Shown: in pieces, positions 17,992 to 27,075 of the stretch
Layout of the letters: each line of letters begins with the position of its first letter
Numbering within the stretch: the stretch's first letter is position 1
DNA from: Chryseobacterium sp. FP211-J200
GTDB lineage: Bacteria; Bacteroidota; Bacteroidia; Flavobacteriales; Weeksellaceae
Assembly: GCF_001643375.1 (NCBI RefSeq)
Contig: NZ_LSHB01000016.1
Coordinates: 32,238 to 96,237, forward strand
Length of the DNA: 64,000 nt
Direction of reading: 5' to 3'
Position numbers and translations under genes: made by a program
Notes under the pieces: model-generated
What the model saw: only the letters and a program-made list of their open reading frames with translations
What the model was told of the DNA's origin: nothing
The model's database searches: none

Positions 17992-18091
17992 GAACTTTAA
18001 ATTGAGCTAATTTGGGACGAAATTATGAATTTTTTATTTATTTTAAGAAAATAATTTGTTTTTGATGTGTTAATTACAATATTAATTTAAT

Positions 18092-18568
18092 TTAACTTTG
18101 AATATCCTGATTATTAAAAACTTCCAAGATCACGTCATATTCGTAGCCTTTGGACATCAAATGTCTGATCGTTTTGCTTTTCTTCTGGTAGTCCTTCAAA
18201 CCTTTTTGGGTGGAGAAATAATTTTGATAAAGCTTGGCCAGGGTTTTTTCATAATCCTCTTCGTAGATCTCATCCATAGAATTTGAGATCAATTTTTCAT
18301 TGATCCCTTTTTGCTTCAGATTCATCCTGATCTTGTTCCTTCCCCACTGCTTGATATAGAACTTCCCTCGAATATAGCTTCTCGTGAAACGTTCTTCATT
18401 CAGATAATTCTCTTTCATCAAGTAGAGAAAGATCTCATCTTTCGCTTCCGGAATCAGTAAAAAATCTCTCATCTTCTGCTCTACCTCAGCATGACAACGG
18501 TCTTGATAGACGCAGTAGTTGACCATCTTTTGTTTGATCTCGTCAAAAGTGTAGGATTTCTTTTCCAT
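18092..18568 (-). CDS. recX: RecX family regulatory protein
   Basis: This 158-residue, helix-rich protein has the tandem three-helix repeats of RecX: YCVYQDRCHAEVEQKM, LKENYLNEERFTRSYIRGK (here MKENYLNEERF), and KQWGRNKIRMNLKQKGIN, ending with TIRHLMSKGYEYDVILEVF. RecX binds RecA filaments and modulates recombination and SOS activity. Length and repeat order are normal. It follows glyA on the same strand, separated by a terminator hairpin. Confidence 0.88.
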   Translation of the reverse strand: MEKKSYTFDEIKQKMVNYCVYQDRCHAEVEQKMRDFLLIPEAKDEIFLYLMKENYLNEERFTRSYIRGKFYIKQWGRNKIRMNLKQKGINEKLISNSMDEIYEEDYEKTLAKLYQNYFSTQKGLKDYQKKSKTIRHLMSKGYEYDVILEVFNNQDIQS

Positions 18569-18582
18569 TGGTATTCAAACAA

Positions 18583-18612
18583 AAAAGAATGAACGAAATT
18601 GTCCATTCTTTT
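18583..18612 (-). terminator. Rho-independent terminator after glyA
   Basis: An inverted repeat AAAAGAATG (18583-18591) / CATTCTTTT (18604-18612) encloses a 12-base loop, and the minus-strand transcript continues into a T-rich run. It lies just downstream of the glyA stop codon and upstream of recX. Confidence 0.7.
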
Positions 18613-18633
18613 ATTGTCAAGTTTAAAATTTTA

Positions 18634-19902
18634 TTAATAATTGAAAAGTGCGTGACCCTCCATCAATTCATTCACTTTCTTTTTAACTGAACCTAAAACT
18701 TCTTCATTCGTAATATTATCGACAACCTCTGAAATTAAATTAGCAATAGTTGCCATATCATTTTCTTTTAATCCTCTTGTTGTAATTGCTGCAGTTCCCA
18801 GTCTGATCCCGGAAGTTGTAAATGGCGATTTGTCATCAAATGGCACCATATTTTTATTACAAGTGATGTCTGCTTTTACCAATGCTTTCTCGGTCTCTTT
18901 TCCGTTCACATTCTTGTTACGAAGGTCGATCAACATCAAGTGGTTATCCGTTCCGCCGCTTACAATTTCGAAACCGTTATCTACCATTGATTTTGATAAT
19001 GCCTGCGCATTGGCCTTAACTTGCTTAGCATAAACTTCGAATTTAGAATCGATCGCTTCAGCAAATGCCACCGCTTTTGCACCAATCACATGCTCCAAAG
19101 GACCACCTTGGATTCCTGGAAAAACGGCGCTGTCCAAAACGGCACTCATCAGTTTCGTTTCGCCTTTTGGTGTTTTGTGCCCGTAGGTATTTTCGAAATC
19201 TTTTCCTAGCATGATCATTCCTCCTCTCGGACCTCTCAAGGTTTTATGCGTTGTAGTCGTCACCACGTGGCAATGTGCAAATGGGTCATTTAAAAGTCCT
19301 TTTGCAACCAAACCAGCCGGATGTGCAATATCTGCCCAAAGTGTAGCCCCAATTTCGTCTGCCACTTCTCTAAACTTGGCATAATCCAAATCTCTGGAGT
19401 AAGCTGAGAATCCAGCGATCAACATTTTTGGTCTTTCTCTCAAAGCCACTTCTCTCATCTGGTCATAATCGATCAGACCAGTTTCTCTTTGAACACCGTA
19501 AGAACAAACTTCATATTGAATTCCGGAGAAATTGACTGCAGAACCGTGCGTCAAATGTCCTCCCATAGAAAGGTCCATTCCCATCACTTTATCGCCGGGC
19601 TTCAAAATGGAAAGGTAGATGGCCGCATTGGCCTGAGAACCAGAATGTGGCTGTACATTCACATAATCCACGCCGAAAAGCTCTTTGGCTCTATCGATCG
19701 CTAATTGCTCTACTTGATCCACCACTTCGCAACCGCCGTAATAACGTCTGCCAGGATAGCCTTCTGCATATTTGTTGGTTAGTACACTTCCCATCGCCTT
19801 CATCACATTTTCGGAAACAAAATTTTCCGAAGCGATCAATTCGATTCCGTGGGTTTGTCTTTCTCTTTCTTTTTCAATGAGGTCAAAGATCGGGTCTTGC
19901 AT
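18634..19902 (-). CDS. glyA: Serine hydroxymethyltransferase
   Basis: The 422-residue PLP enzyme is full length. It shows [47 protein letters not shown], the PLP-lysine motif [16 protein letters not shown] and [15 protein letters not shown]. It interconverts serine plus tetrahydrofolate and glycine plus methylene-tetrahydrofolate in the cytoplasm, the main source of one-carbon units. A possible -7 element TATTTTTG lies on the minus strand at 19920-19927, just ahead of the start. Confidence 0.97.
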   Translation of the reverse strand: MQDPIFDLIEKERERQTHGIELIASENFVSENVMKAMGSVLTNKYAEGYPGRRYYGGCEVVDQVEQLAIDRAKELFGVDYVNVQPHSGSQANAAIYLSILKPGDKVMGMDLSMGGHLTHGSAVNFSGIQYEVCSYGVQRETGLIDYDQMREVALRERPKMLIAGFSAYSRDLDYAKFREVADEIGATLWADIAHPAGLVAKGLLNDPFAHCHVVTTTTHKTLRGPRGGMIMLGKDFENTYGHKTPKGETKLMSAVLDSAVFPGIQGGPLEHVIGAKAVAFAEAIDSKFEVYAKQVKANAQALSKSMVDNGFEIVSGGTDNHLMLIDLRNKNVNGKETEKALVKADITCNKNMVPFDDKSPFTTSGIRLGTAAITTRGLKENDMATIANLISEVVDNITNEEVLGSVKKKVNELMEGHALFNY

Positions 19903-20065
19903 TTTAGATTTATTTTTGTCAAAAATAAGAAATTCTGAAGATATTTTTATAACTTTCGCCGATTAACATTTAGTTAATATAATTTGACATCTTTTGGAAA
20001 TTCAAACTTTCATTAGTGTGATGCAATAACATATGACCTTAAAAAAAATAATAAATATCTACAAT

Positions 20066-20362
20066 ATGAATTCTAAGAAAAAATATAAAAAAGAGCTTCT
20101 GAAATCTTTAAAATATATGGAAGCGGCGGAAAGCACTTCTCTGAAGGTGATGACCAACCTTATGCTTTTGAAAGAGTTAAAGGAAAACAACATCAGTTTC
20201 AAAAAAGGTGATGTCTTTTCTTTTGAAGACAACATCTTCGACTACAGTGAGGACAAAAATGTCCGCATTCTTGCCAAACTTCGTAAGAAAACGATGAAGG
20301 CGATGAACAAACTGGTTGAAAATAACAATTTCAAGGATAAAGAGCTTAAGTTTTTGGCTTAG
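20066..20362 (+). CDS. Small basic hypothetical protein
   Basis: A 98-residue lysine-rich protein starts at ATG 20066 (MNSKKKYKKELLKSLKYMEA). An upstream in-frame ATG at 20033 would add eleven residues. It is predicted helical, has no membrane segment or Cys/His motif, and ends KDKELKFLA. I do not recognise the family. It is the only rightward gene between glyA and the DUF72 gene and shares a convergent terminator with the latter. Confidence 0.6.
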   Translation: MNSKKKYKKELLKSLKYMEAAESTSLKVMTNLMLLKELKENNISFKKGDVFSFEDNIFDYSEDKNVRILAKLRKKTMKAMNKLVENNNFKDKELKFLA

Positions 20363-20396
20363 GCCACCCCGTCAAAAATTCTTTGAATTTTCGTCG

Positions 20397-20460
20397 CCCC
20401 TCCAAGGGAGGGGAATTTTTGAAAAAAATTAATTCCCTTCGAACTGAAGGGAATTTTTAT
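20397..20460. terminator. Double hairpin, bidirectional terminator
   Basis: Two adjacent hairpins lie between convergent genes: CCCCTCC / GGAGGGG (20397-20413) followed by a T run, and AATTCCCTTC (20431-20440) / GAAGGGAATT (20446-20455), flanked by A7 on the left and TTTAT on the right. The second hairpin can stop transcripts from either side. Confidence 0.8.
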
Positions 20461-20475
20461 TTTTCTTTGAATCGA

Positions 20476-21363
20476 TTAAAATAAAGTCGGTTGACCGTCC
20501 GCCATGACAGGAACATGAATATCCGTTTTCCATTCCTCATTCATTTTTTCAATTAAATGTGCGGATAAAAGTGGCGATGCTTTTTCAATATTTTGATGGA
20601 CGAAGAAATATAAGTTTTGAAGTCCTTCTTTTTTCCATTTGGTCAGTCTTTTCAGCCAATCTTCCAATCTTTCGTAATCGCTGTCGGCATTGGCACCAAC
20701 GTAACGGATAAAAGCATTCGGCGTCGTCAATCGCATATGAAGCATATCTCGTCTTCCTGCTGTATCGACGATGATATTGGTAATGTTATTCATTTCGAAC
20801 AATTCACAAACCGTATTGAAAACCTCTTCATCGGTGAACCATTCCGTATTTCTGAGTTCAACCGCCAAGGGCACTTCTTTTGGCCAATCTTTTACAAATT
20901 TCTCCAGTCGTTCATAATCTTTTGGCTTGAAATTATCATGAAGCTGTAAGAAAACCATTCCCAACTTTTCATCAAAATTAAGAACTGCCGAAGCGAACTG
21001 CGTGACAACATCAGTTATATTCAACAATCTTCGGAAGTGGGAAACTGTATTGGTAATTTTCGGAAAGAATTTGAAATCTTTTGGTGTTTTCTCTTTCCAG
21101 GTCTTAACTTGTTCGGCAGTTGGCATTCCATAAAATGTAGCATTCAATTCAATCGAATTGAATTGTGTGGAATAATAAGTCAGTTCGTCTTTAGTTCCTT
21201 TGGGATAAAAGCCTTTAAGGTCGGTCTTGTTCCACTTGGCACAACCAATGGAGATATTCTCCAAACCTTTCTTATTGTGCTCGAGAATGAATTTGGTTTG
21301 AGGATGGTCTTTTGGCAATGTAAAATCTATCTGTGAAGGATCTGCAACTTGTCCGAATTTCAT
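20476..21363 (-). CDS. DUF72 domain-containing protein
   Basis: The 295-residue protein has the DUF72 (YecE-like) TIM-barrel pattern: ISIGCAKWNKTDLKGFYPKG, LTYYSTQFNSIELNATFYGM, FKFFPKITNTVSH, MVFLQLHDNFKP, VPLAVELRNTEWF and LYFFVHQNIEKASP. Proteins of this family are widespread but have no firmly established activity; their fold resembles sugar-isomerase/endonuclease IV barrels. It stands alone between repeats and the terminator. Confidence 0.88.
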   Translation of the reverse strand: MKFGQVADPSQIDFTLPKDHPQTKFILEHNKKGLENISIGCAKWNKTDLKGFYPKGTKDELTYYSTQFNSIELNATFYGMPTAEQVKTWKEKTPKDFKFFPKITNTVSHFRRLLNITDVVTQFASAVLNFDEKLGMVFLQLHDNFKPKDYERLEKFVKDWPKEVPLAVELRNTEWFTDEEVFNTVCELFEMNNITNIIVDTAGRRDMLHMRLTTPNAFIRYVGANADSDYERLEDWLKRLTKWKKEGLQNLYFFVHQNIEKASPLLSAHLIEKMNEEWKTDIHVPVMADGQPTLF

Positions 21364-21429
21364 TTTGTAAGAAGTTAGAGGTTAGAAACTAGAAGTTAGT
21401 TTAGAACTTTAAAGTTAGGGAAAAGTTTT

Positions 21430-21515
21430 AATTATTTTAAACGCAAAGTCCGCAAAGATTTTTTGGAATATAAATCTGTTTTTAGGGTTCGCAAAGACGT
21501 AAAACTCACCAAAGA
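21430..21515. repeat. Dispersed intergenic repeat (CGCAAAG family), copy 1
   Basis: The segment contains AACGCAAAGTCCGCAAAG and, about 45 bases later, TTCGCAAAGACG. A related copy lies at 26047-26135 with the same AACGCAAAGTCCGCA start and TTCGCAAAGACG end but a different middle. The stretch just before it (21370-21400) is a degenerate run of GTTAGA/CTAGAAGTTAG units. Neither codes for protein. Confidence 0.6.
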
Positions 21516-21530
21516 AATTCAAACAAAAAA

Positions 21531-21552
21531 AACCACAGAAAATTCTGTGGTT
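21531..21552 (-). terminator. Terminator after nrdA
   Basis: A perfect inverted repeat AACCACAGAA (21531-21540) / TTCTGTGGTT (21543-21552) is followed on the minus strand by a run of eight T. It ends the nrdA transcript. Confidence 0.85.
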
Positions 21553-21578
21553 CAATTATTAATTCATTTTTTTTATTC

Positions 21579-23234
21579 TTAAGCCTCACAAGCCGAGCAA
21601 CTCACAAAGTTGACCATCATTTCCTTAGAAACCGATGAACTTCTTTGGTAATACAAAGTTTTCACACCTTTCTTCCAAGCTTCGATCATCACATAATTCA
21701 CATCTTTCACTGGCATTGTAGATGGAATCTGCAAGTTAAGTGATTGCGCCTGATCGATATATTGTTGTCTTTGAGCCGCCTGAGAAACGATCTCCATTGG
21801 AGAGATCTCACGGAACGTTTTGAATACTGCTTTTTCCTCATCAGACAAACCTTCAAGATGTTGTACAGAACCGTGGTTTAGCATAATCGTTCTCCAAGTT
21901 TCTTCGTTGTCCAAACCTTTTGCGTCTAGCAATTTCGCAAGATATTTGTTCTTACGCATAAAGTTTCCTTTTGCAAGACCCGCTTTGTAGTAGTTAGAAG
22001 CAAACGGCTCGATTCCAGGAGAAGTTTGTCCAAGGATTGCTGAACTTGAAGTCGTTGGCGCGATGGCCATCAAAGTCGTGTTTCTCAATCCGTAACCTTT
22101 CAACATATCCGGTTCGCCATAGATGTTTGCCAATTCTTTGGAAGCAATTTCAGATTGTTCTTTGATATGACGGAACGCCCTTGCATTGAACTGAGTCGCT
22201 TCGAAACTTTCGAACGGGATCATATTTTTCTGCAAATAAGAATGGTATCCTAAAACACCCAATCCTAAAGCTCTGTGACGCATTGCAAAATTTCTAGCAG
22301 AAGTCAAATAATAATTCCCTTCCGTTTTATCAATGAATTCTGAAAGAACCGCGTCTAGGAAATAGATTGCCAATTTCACAGCATTCGTATCTTTCCATTC
22401 GTCGTACAATTCCAAGTTCATAGAAGATAGACAACAGATGAACGATTCGTTGGCCGTAGAAGGCAACATGATCTCGGAACAAAGGTTACTTGCGTTCACC
22501 ATCAATCCGGAATCTTTGTAAACCTGAGGCTTGTTTCTATTCACATTATCCGTAAAGAAGATATAAGGCAAACCTTTTTGCTGACGACTTTCTAGAACTC
22601 TCGCCCAGATCTTACGTTTGTCTGCATCACCATCGATCATATCCTGCATCCAGTAATCTGGAACGCAGATTCCTGTAAACAAGTTTTGGATCGGACTTCC
22701 GATATCTTTGATACTCAAAAACTCCTCGATATCGCCGTGGTCGATGTCAAGATACGCTGCAAAAGCACCTCTTCTTACACCACCTTGCGACACAACATCC
22801 ATCGCTGTATCATATAATTTCATAAACGAAACCGCCCCGGAAGATTTTCCGTTGTCTGTCACCGCAGTTCCTCTGTTTCTTAATTCTCCAAAATAACCGG
22901 ACGTTCCACCACCGATTTTCGTCTGCATGATCACCTCGCCCAACTTGTGCGTGATGCCTTCGATATTATCCGGCACATGAACATTGAAACAAGAGATCGG
23001 CAAACCACGTTGTGTTCCCATATTCGCCCAAACAGGAGAAGAGAAACTGATCCAGCCTTTCACTATCATTTCCTTGAAAGCCGGTTGCAATTCCGGTTTG
23101 TAAAGACGTTTTGCAGCTGCCGTTGTAATACGGTCGATTGCGCCATCTACAGTTTCACCTTTCAAAAGGTAGCCTCTGTTCAGCATTTGTTCAGACTCTT
23201 CGTTAAGCCACCAGATATCTATATTTTCGTCCAT
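21579..23234 (-). CDS. nrdA: Ribonucleoside-diphosphate reductase, alpha subunit (class Ia)
   Basis: The protein of about 551 residues (two adjacent ATG codons; the second used here) has the R1 active site: GLPISCFNVHVP, SNLCSEIMLP with the Asn-Cys-Glu triad, FICCLSSMNLE with the second redox cysteine, TLYYQRSSS with the Tyr-Tyr radical relay, and the C-terminal CSACEA thiol pair. It reduces NDPs to dNDPs with NrdB. The N-terminus begins directly in the catalytic domain, without the ATP-cone that sets overall activity in longer NrdA proteins. nrdB is encoded upstream on the same strand after a repeat-filled gap. Confidence 0.96.
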   Translation of the reverse strand: MDENIDIWWLNEESEQMLNRGYLLKGETVDGAIDRITTAAAKRLYKPELQPAFKEMIVKGWISFSSPVWANMGTQRGLPISCFNVHVPDNIEGITHKLGEVIMQTKIGGGTSGYFGELRNRGTAVTDNGKSSGAVSFMKLYDTAMDVVSQGGVRRGAFAAYLDIDHGDIEEFLSIKDIGSPIQNLFTGICVPDYWMQDMIDGDADKRKIWARVLESRQQKGLPYIFFTDNVNRNKPQVYKDSGLMVNASNLCSEIMLPSTANESFICCLSSMNLELYDEWKDTNAVKLAIYFLDAVLSEFIDKTEGNYYLTSARNFAMRHRALGLGVLGYHSYLQKNMIPFESFEATQFNARAFRHIKEQSEIASKELANIYGEPDMLKGYGLRNTTLMAIAPTTSSSAILGQTSPGIEPFASNYYKAGLAKGNFMRKNKYLAKLLDAKGLDNEETWRTIMLNHGSVQHLEGLSDEEKAVFKTFREISPMEIVSQAAQRQQYIDQAQSLNLQIPSTMPVKDVNYVMIEAWKKGVKTLYYQRSSSVSKEMMVNFVSCSACEA

Positions 23235-23289
23235 CATAACTTTTATATTTTAGGGAATTAGCAACTTATTAATTTTATTTGACTTACGT

Positions 23290-23660
23290 CGAACCACTTT
23301 GTTAGGTTTTGGGCGCCTTCATCCGTCTTCCGTTCCCGCTTTTTTCTGTCATTGCGAACGATGTGAAGCTATCCAATTGAACATTTCCACATCGCAATGC
23401 CAGAAAAAGAGCTCCACTCAAGCCGGGGCGCGCTTCGCCATTTTTGACGATTTCACATAAAAAAGAAAACTCCAAGAATTAAAAACATTTCTCAAAATTT
23501 TCTTTTTTACACCTTTCTCAGTTTGAAACTTTGAAAGGATTTTTATTCAGTTTTGTCATTTCGTAGGAATCTCGACAGCTTTGTTTAATTTCCTGCAGAA
23601 TGGCAATGTGATGTACTTGTTGGATACAAAGTCCTTCGACTCCGTTCAGGATGACAACGC
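23290..23660. repeat. Intergenic repeat-like sequences between nrdA and nrdB
   Basis: The 480-base gap holds no gene. It contains GC-rich blocks unlike the surroundings: GGGCGCCTTCATCCGTCTTC near 23307, a TGTCATTGCGAACGATGTGA block near 23346 with a partial inverted partner (CACATCGCAATGCCAG near 23389), and AGTCCTTCGACTCCGTTCAG near 23631. Blocks of this style recur between genes in flavobacterial genomes. That recurrence is from general knowledge, and only single copies are seen here. Confidence 0.45.
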
Positions 23661-23715
23661 TGATATCAAAAGTTTACGACTCGCCAGCTTCAGACATCCA
23701 GCTTCCTGGCATAAA

Positions 23716-24690
23716 TTAAAATAAATCGTTCGCAGTAATACTCTTATCGTGTTTTGTGTAATCTACCGGACGTTTTGCAAAGAAATCATCCATAGAGTTG
23801 GCGAAAACTTCTTCTTCGAACCATACCATTGGACGGTAATCTTCCGGAGAAACGTTATATCTTGTTTTAACACCTATTTTTTTCAAAGAGTCATCTACTC
23901 TGTATTTCATAAAATCTAATAGATTCTTTTTAGAAACTTTTTGCAATTCGCCTTGCTCGAAGATCCAGTCCAAAATGTTAGATTCCATTTCTATAGATTC
24001 GTCAACCAGGTCATAGATCGCTTCTATGTCTTCATCTGTCAACAGGTCAGGTTGTTCTTCACGGATCTTGTTGATCAAATAGATCCCGCCATTGGCGTGG
24101 ATCTGCTCATCTACAGAAGTCCAGGCGATGATGTTGGACACATTTTTCATATAACCTTGGAATCTTGTAAACGACAAAATAATCGCAAACTGACTGAACA
24201 GGGACACGTTCTCTATCAAAATACTGAAAAGCAACAATGAAGAAACGTAAGCTTTCGGATCCTGAGAATTGGCGTTTTTCAACATTTTTCCAAGATATTC
24301 GATTCTGTCTTTTACGGCTGGAACATTCACCACTTCCATAAAGTCGTCGTTGTAACCCAACACTTCCAACAATCTGGAGTAAGCTTCGGAATGGCGGAAT
24401 TCGCATTCTGCGAAAGTGGCACCCAGACCATTAAGTTCCGGCTTCGGAAGGTGGTCGTAAAGATTTCCCCAGAATGTTTTTACATTGACCTCTATCTGTG
24501 CGATCGCCAACAAAGCATTTTTGACCGCGTTTTTCTCGTGAGGCTCAAGCTGGGAATGGAAATCCTGAACATCGGCTGTAAAATCCACTTCTGAATGTAC
24601 CCAATAAGACTTGTTGATAGCCTCTACAAATTGCATTACTTCTGGATATTCAAAAGGTTTGTAGCTTATTCTTTTATCGAAAATTCCCAT
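23716..24690 (-). CDS. nrdB: Ribonucleoside-diphosphate reductase, beta subunit (class Ia)
   Basis: The 324-residue R2 protein starts MGIFDKRISYKPFEYPEVMQ. It shows ECEFRHSEAYSRLLEVLGY, in which Glu-x-x-His gives iron ligands and the Tyr four residues on is the radical-bearing residue. VSLFSQFAIILSF and ARTSVDEQIHANG-like ASTSVDEQIH (here AWTSVDEQIHANGG) give the second set of ligands. The C-terminus KSITANDLF is the tail that docks into NrdA. It lacks the N-terminal ATP-cone found in some Bacteroidetes NrdB proteins. Confidence 0.96.
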   Translation of the reverse strand: MGIFDKRISYKPFEYPEVMQFVEAINKSYWVHSEVDFTADVQDFHSQLEPHEKNAVKNALLAIAQIEVNVKTFWGNLYDHLPKPELNGLGATFAECEFRHSEAYSRLLEVLGYNDDFMEVVNVPAVKDRIEYLGKMLKNANSQDPKAYVSSLLLFSILIENVSLFSQFAIILSFTRFQGYMKNVSNIIAWTSVDEQIHANGGIYLINKIREEQPDLLTDEDIEAIYDLVDESIEMESNILDWIFEQGELQKVSKKNLLDFMKYRVDDSLKKIGVKTRYNVSPEDYRPMVWFEEEVFANSMDDFFAKRPVDYTKHDKSITANDLF

Positions 24691-25065
24691 TATCAGCTGT
24701 TTTTATCAATTAATTAGTTTCTATGAAAAGATAATGAATCGTAACGGAATATTTCTGCCTGAGAAATGCGTTATTTTTATCTTCTAAGTGATTACAAAAA
24801 TAGAAATTGAAGTCTATAAATGAAAGGGCAAAATGAGGAAATGAGTCAAAAAACTGACAATCATCGGCAAAAGTTTTCCACATTATGTTAAAAGGTGGAT
24901 GGATAGGGAATTCTTGATAATTTGAAATTCTCTAACAGCGTTAACTTGTCAAATTTAAATTAAACAAATGATGAAAAAACCCAATAACAAAGCATCAAAA
25001 CAGTTAAACAAATAGAAGCACAAGGTCGGCTTCACGAAAAATGGAGATGGAAATGGTTAAAAATA
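24691..25065. other. Intergenic region upstream of nrdB
   Basis: About 375 bases without a gene. The part next to nrdB presumably contains its promoter, but I see no clear -33/-7 pair. There is no strong hairpin or repeat. Confidence 0.4.
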
Positions 25066-25881
25066 TTAACCTTCTGTCACCTTCTTGGAGAAGTTGTGCG
25101 TCTTGATATATTCCGCAAACACGACTTTGAGTTGGGTTTCTATCGCCACCTTGTTGAAATTGTTCCTGTAATTCTTGGAAAGGTCTTTCTGATCGTCGGC
25201 ATAAGCCAGGAAAACATCAAAGTCATATTCGTCCAGACCGTATTCTGTATAGTAATCCAAATTGACCACGGCTTTCACACGTTTGTAAAACTCCTGTTTC
25301 TCAGAATAATTGGCGGTGGTTTTGGGCGATTGTGTGGCCTTCCCCAATAATTTCCCTACAACGCCAGCCAGTTTTACCATATCCATTTGTCCTGCCAATA
25401 GATTGGGCTGTTGGAAAGAGGAAGGTACTTTTGCTGATGGTGACACTTCATTTGGCGGCGTCCTCATATAATTGTTTATCGCCATATTGAGCGCAGTCAC
25501 CTTGGGTGGCGGGTTGAGTCTGGCGACATCTTTTTTAAGGATCCCTGTTGGGCGGAATGTGAGTTTCACCTCTTCTATTTCTAATGGGATCGTGAAAAGT
25601 TTGACGTCCATGCTTTTTGAGAAATTCTCTGTGTTTACGATCAGATTTTTACGTTCGTAGCCTTGTCGTGCAATCCTCAGTTCGTCAGAAGCCTTGGCTG
25701 CGATGACGAAGTTTCCCATAAAATCCGAAACGACCACCTGATCGGTCCGAAGATTCACGATGCTGGCATTGGGCAATTTGTCGCCGTTCTCATTGGAGAT
25801 ATTTCCCATCACATAGTCTGACTGGGAAAATGCCTTGATGAAGAAAAGAAATATGATGAGTGACAGTAATTTGATTTTCAC
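25066..25881 (-). CDS. Exported protein with carboxypeptidase-regulatory-like domain
   Basis: The 271-residue protein has a signal peptide (MKIKLLSLIIFLFFIKAFSQ). A CarbopepD_reg-like beta-sandwich follows at about residues 24-95: VMGNISNENGDKLPNASIVN, VVSDFMGNFVIAAKASDELR and IARQGYERKNLIVN. The rest is helical and unrecognised. Such domains are common at the N-terminus of Bacteroidetes outer-membrane proteins, but here no barrel follows. The role is unknown. Confidence 0.72.
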   Translation of the reverse strand: MKIKLLSLIIFLFFIKAFSQSDYVMGNISNENGDKLPNASIVNLRTDQVVVSDFMGNFVIAAKASDELRIARQGYERKNLIVNTENFSKSMDVKLFTIPLEIEEVKLTFRPTGILKKDVARLNPPPKVTALNMAINNYMRTPPNEVSPSAKVPSSFQQPNLLAGQMDMVKLAGVVGKLLGKATQSPKTTANYSEKQEFYKRVKAVVNLDYYTEYGLDEYDFDVFLAYADDQKDLSKNYRNNFNKVAIETQLKVVFAEYIKTHNFSKKVTEG

Positions 25882-26476
25882 GGATTCTACGTTTTGTGCA
25901 AAATTAATTCTAATTGATCGAGTTATTATATGAAGGGGATCTTTGGATTGATAGTTTAACCGACTTTAAGGAGTTTTGTGATTTTTTTAGAAATTGGAGG
26001 TTTTGGTTTTGTTAAAATTTTTCTGACAACAATTTGAACCGTTAATAATTTGAACGCAAAGTCCGCATTTTTTATCATTGCTGAAAATATTTTTAAGATT
26101 CGCAAAGACGCTTCGCTCAACAAAGGGTTGGGAATCTCTCGCTGATTTGGCAAATTGTGCAGATTTATCAACTATGGATTTTGTTCTTATTGAAATGTTC
26201 TGGAAATGGACAAAACTTAAATTGTGGCGAAGCTGCGTAAGGGATGGTAGTGGAAATCCTTTTTGTCTTTGTGGAAGCGTCTTTCTTAGACCGATGGTGA
26301 AAGACAAAAAGATTGCAACGGACAGCCCGACCCGAGCTGCGGGAAAGTTTGGCGAGGGGTACGCCCAAATATTGATGAATGATGAATGATGATTGATGAA
26401 TTATAAATGATAAGTGGTGATTGGAATTGGATTGGTAAATTAATTTTTTGTAAATTTGTCGTCTTATTTAAAAATT
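25882..26476. repeat. Intergenic region with repeat copy 2 and low-complexity run
   Basis: No credible gene is present. Positions 26047-26135 hold the second copy of the CGCAAAG-type dispersed repeat (see 21430-21515). Positions 26370-26420 are a low-complexity run of TGATGAA/TGATGAT units. ORFs on either strand here have no family resemblance and cross the tmRNA promoter region. Confidence 0.55.
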
Positions 26477-26872
26477 GGGGTTGACTGGTTTCGACAGCAA
26501 GGTCAATGGGTAAGTAAGCATGCAGAGAACCGTAGCGCGATCTCTTAAATCCCTTGCTACACACTTTTAACTGGCAACGAAGAGTTCGCTCTTGCAGCTT
26601 AATCCGAAGTTTAGTAGGATCCAGCGCTTTCCCGAAGATAGTAAGGAAGCAAGATGTCTCACAAACGCTCTGTTCTGCGGCGTTTGATCCTGGGGCATAG
26701 CAATGCAGAAATAAGGTTTTGGGCACTTCGACCAAGATTCGAAAATCTCAGAAGATAAGGTTTAGGTTGGGTGTTTGCTCTCTGCCTGAGCTCGAAAATC
26801 AATAGCGAAATAAGCATGTAGAAATCTTATGTATTGCTTGTTTGGACGAGGGTTCGAATCCCTCCAACTCCA
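26477..26872 (+). ncRNA. ssrA: Transfer-messenger RNA (tmRNA)
   Basis: The 5' end GGGGTTGACTGGTTTCGACA is the conserved tmRNA start. The 3' end has a T arm (GGTTCGAATCC) and CAACTCC-A, which pairs with GGGGTTG to form a 7-bp acceptor stem with one G-U pair. CCA is not encoded. The tag reading frame resumes at GGC 26573 and codes for GNEEFALAA followed by TAA at 26600-26602, the expected ALAA-type degradation tag. tmRNA with SmpB rescues stalled ribosomes. Its 3' end is the integration site of the downstream element. Confidence 0.95.
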
Positions 26873-26873
26873 C
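26859..26873. other. attL: direct repeat at the ssrA 3' end
   Basis: The 15-base sequence TCCCTCCAACTCCAC covers the 3' end of tmRNA and recurs exactly at 43843-43857. The pair marks the boundaries of an integrated element whose recombinase gene starts 200 bp to the right. Confidence 0.9.
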
Positions 26874-26885
26874 AACCTACACAAC

Positions 26886-26912
26886 AAAGGCACTCTTGCG
26901 AGTGCCTTTTTT
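26886..26912 (+). terminator. tmRNA terminator supplied by the element
   Basis: The stem AAAGGCACTC (26886-26895) / GAGTGCCTTT (26900-26909) has a TTGC loop and is followed by T residues. It lies 14 bp after the tmRNA, inside the element. Confidence 0.9.
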
Positions 26913-27020
26913 CATTTAATTTTCATTTTAAAAACAACATTAACTGTCTGTTAATCAGCACCAATATAGTAGTTTAGTGTTGTTTGATATTTCTTGTTGT
27001 TTAAAGAAATTTGCACAAAC

Positions 27021-27073
27021 ATTACTACAATTCAATTTTTATTTTACATTTGTAGTAGAACAATTACTACAAA
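27021..27073. promoter_or_regulatory. Integrase promoter with TACTACAA-type operator/arm sites
   Basis: TACATTTG (27045-27052) fits the Bacteroidetes -7 element TAnnTTTG. TTTGTAGTA (27049-27057) and TACTACAAA (27065-27073) form an inverted repeat over the expected transcription start and end three bases before the ATG. A further ATTACTACAA lies at 27021-27030. The same word occurs near the right end of the element (43783-43793). These could be operators or recombinase arm-binding sites. Confidence 0.55.
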
Positions 27074-27075
27074 AA

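Noticed and set aside
26286..26735. 149-codon minus-strand ORF and other ORFs across the tmRNA
   Set aside because: They overlap the ssrA gene, whose ends, tag frame and T arm are unmistakable.
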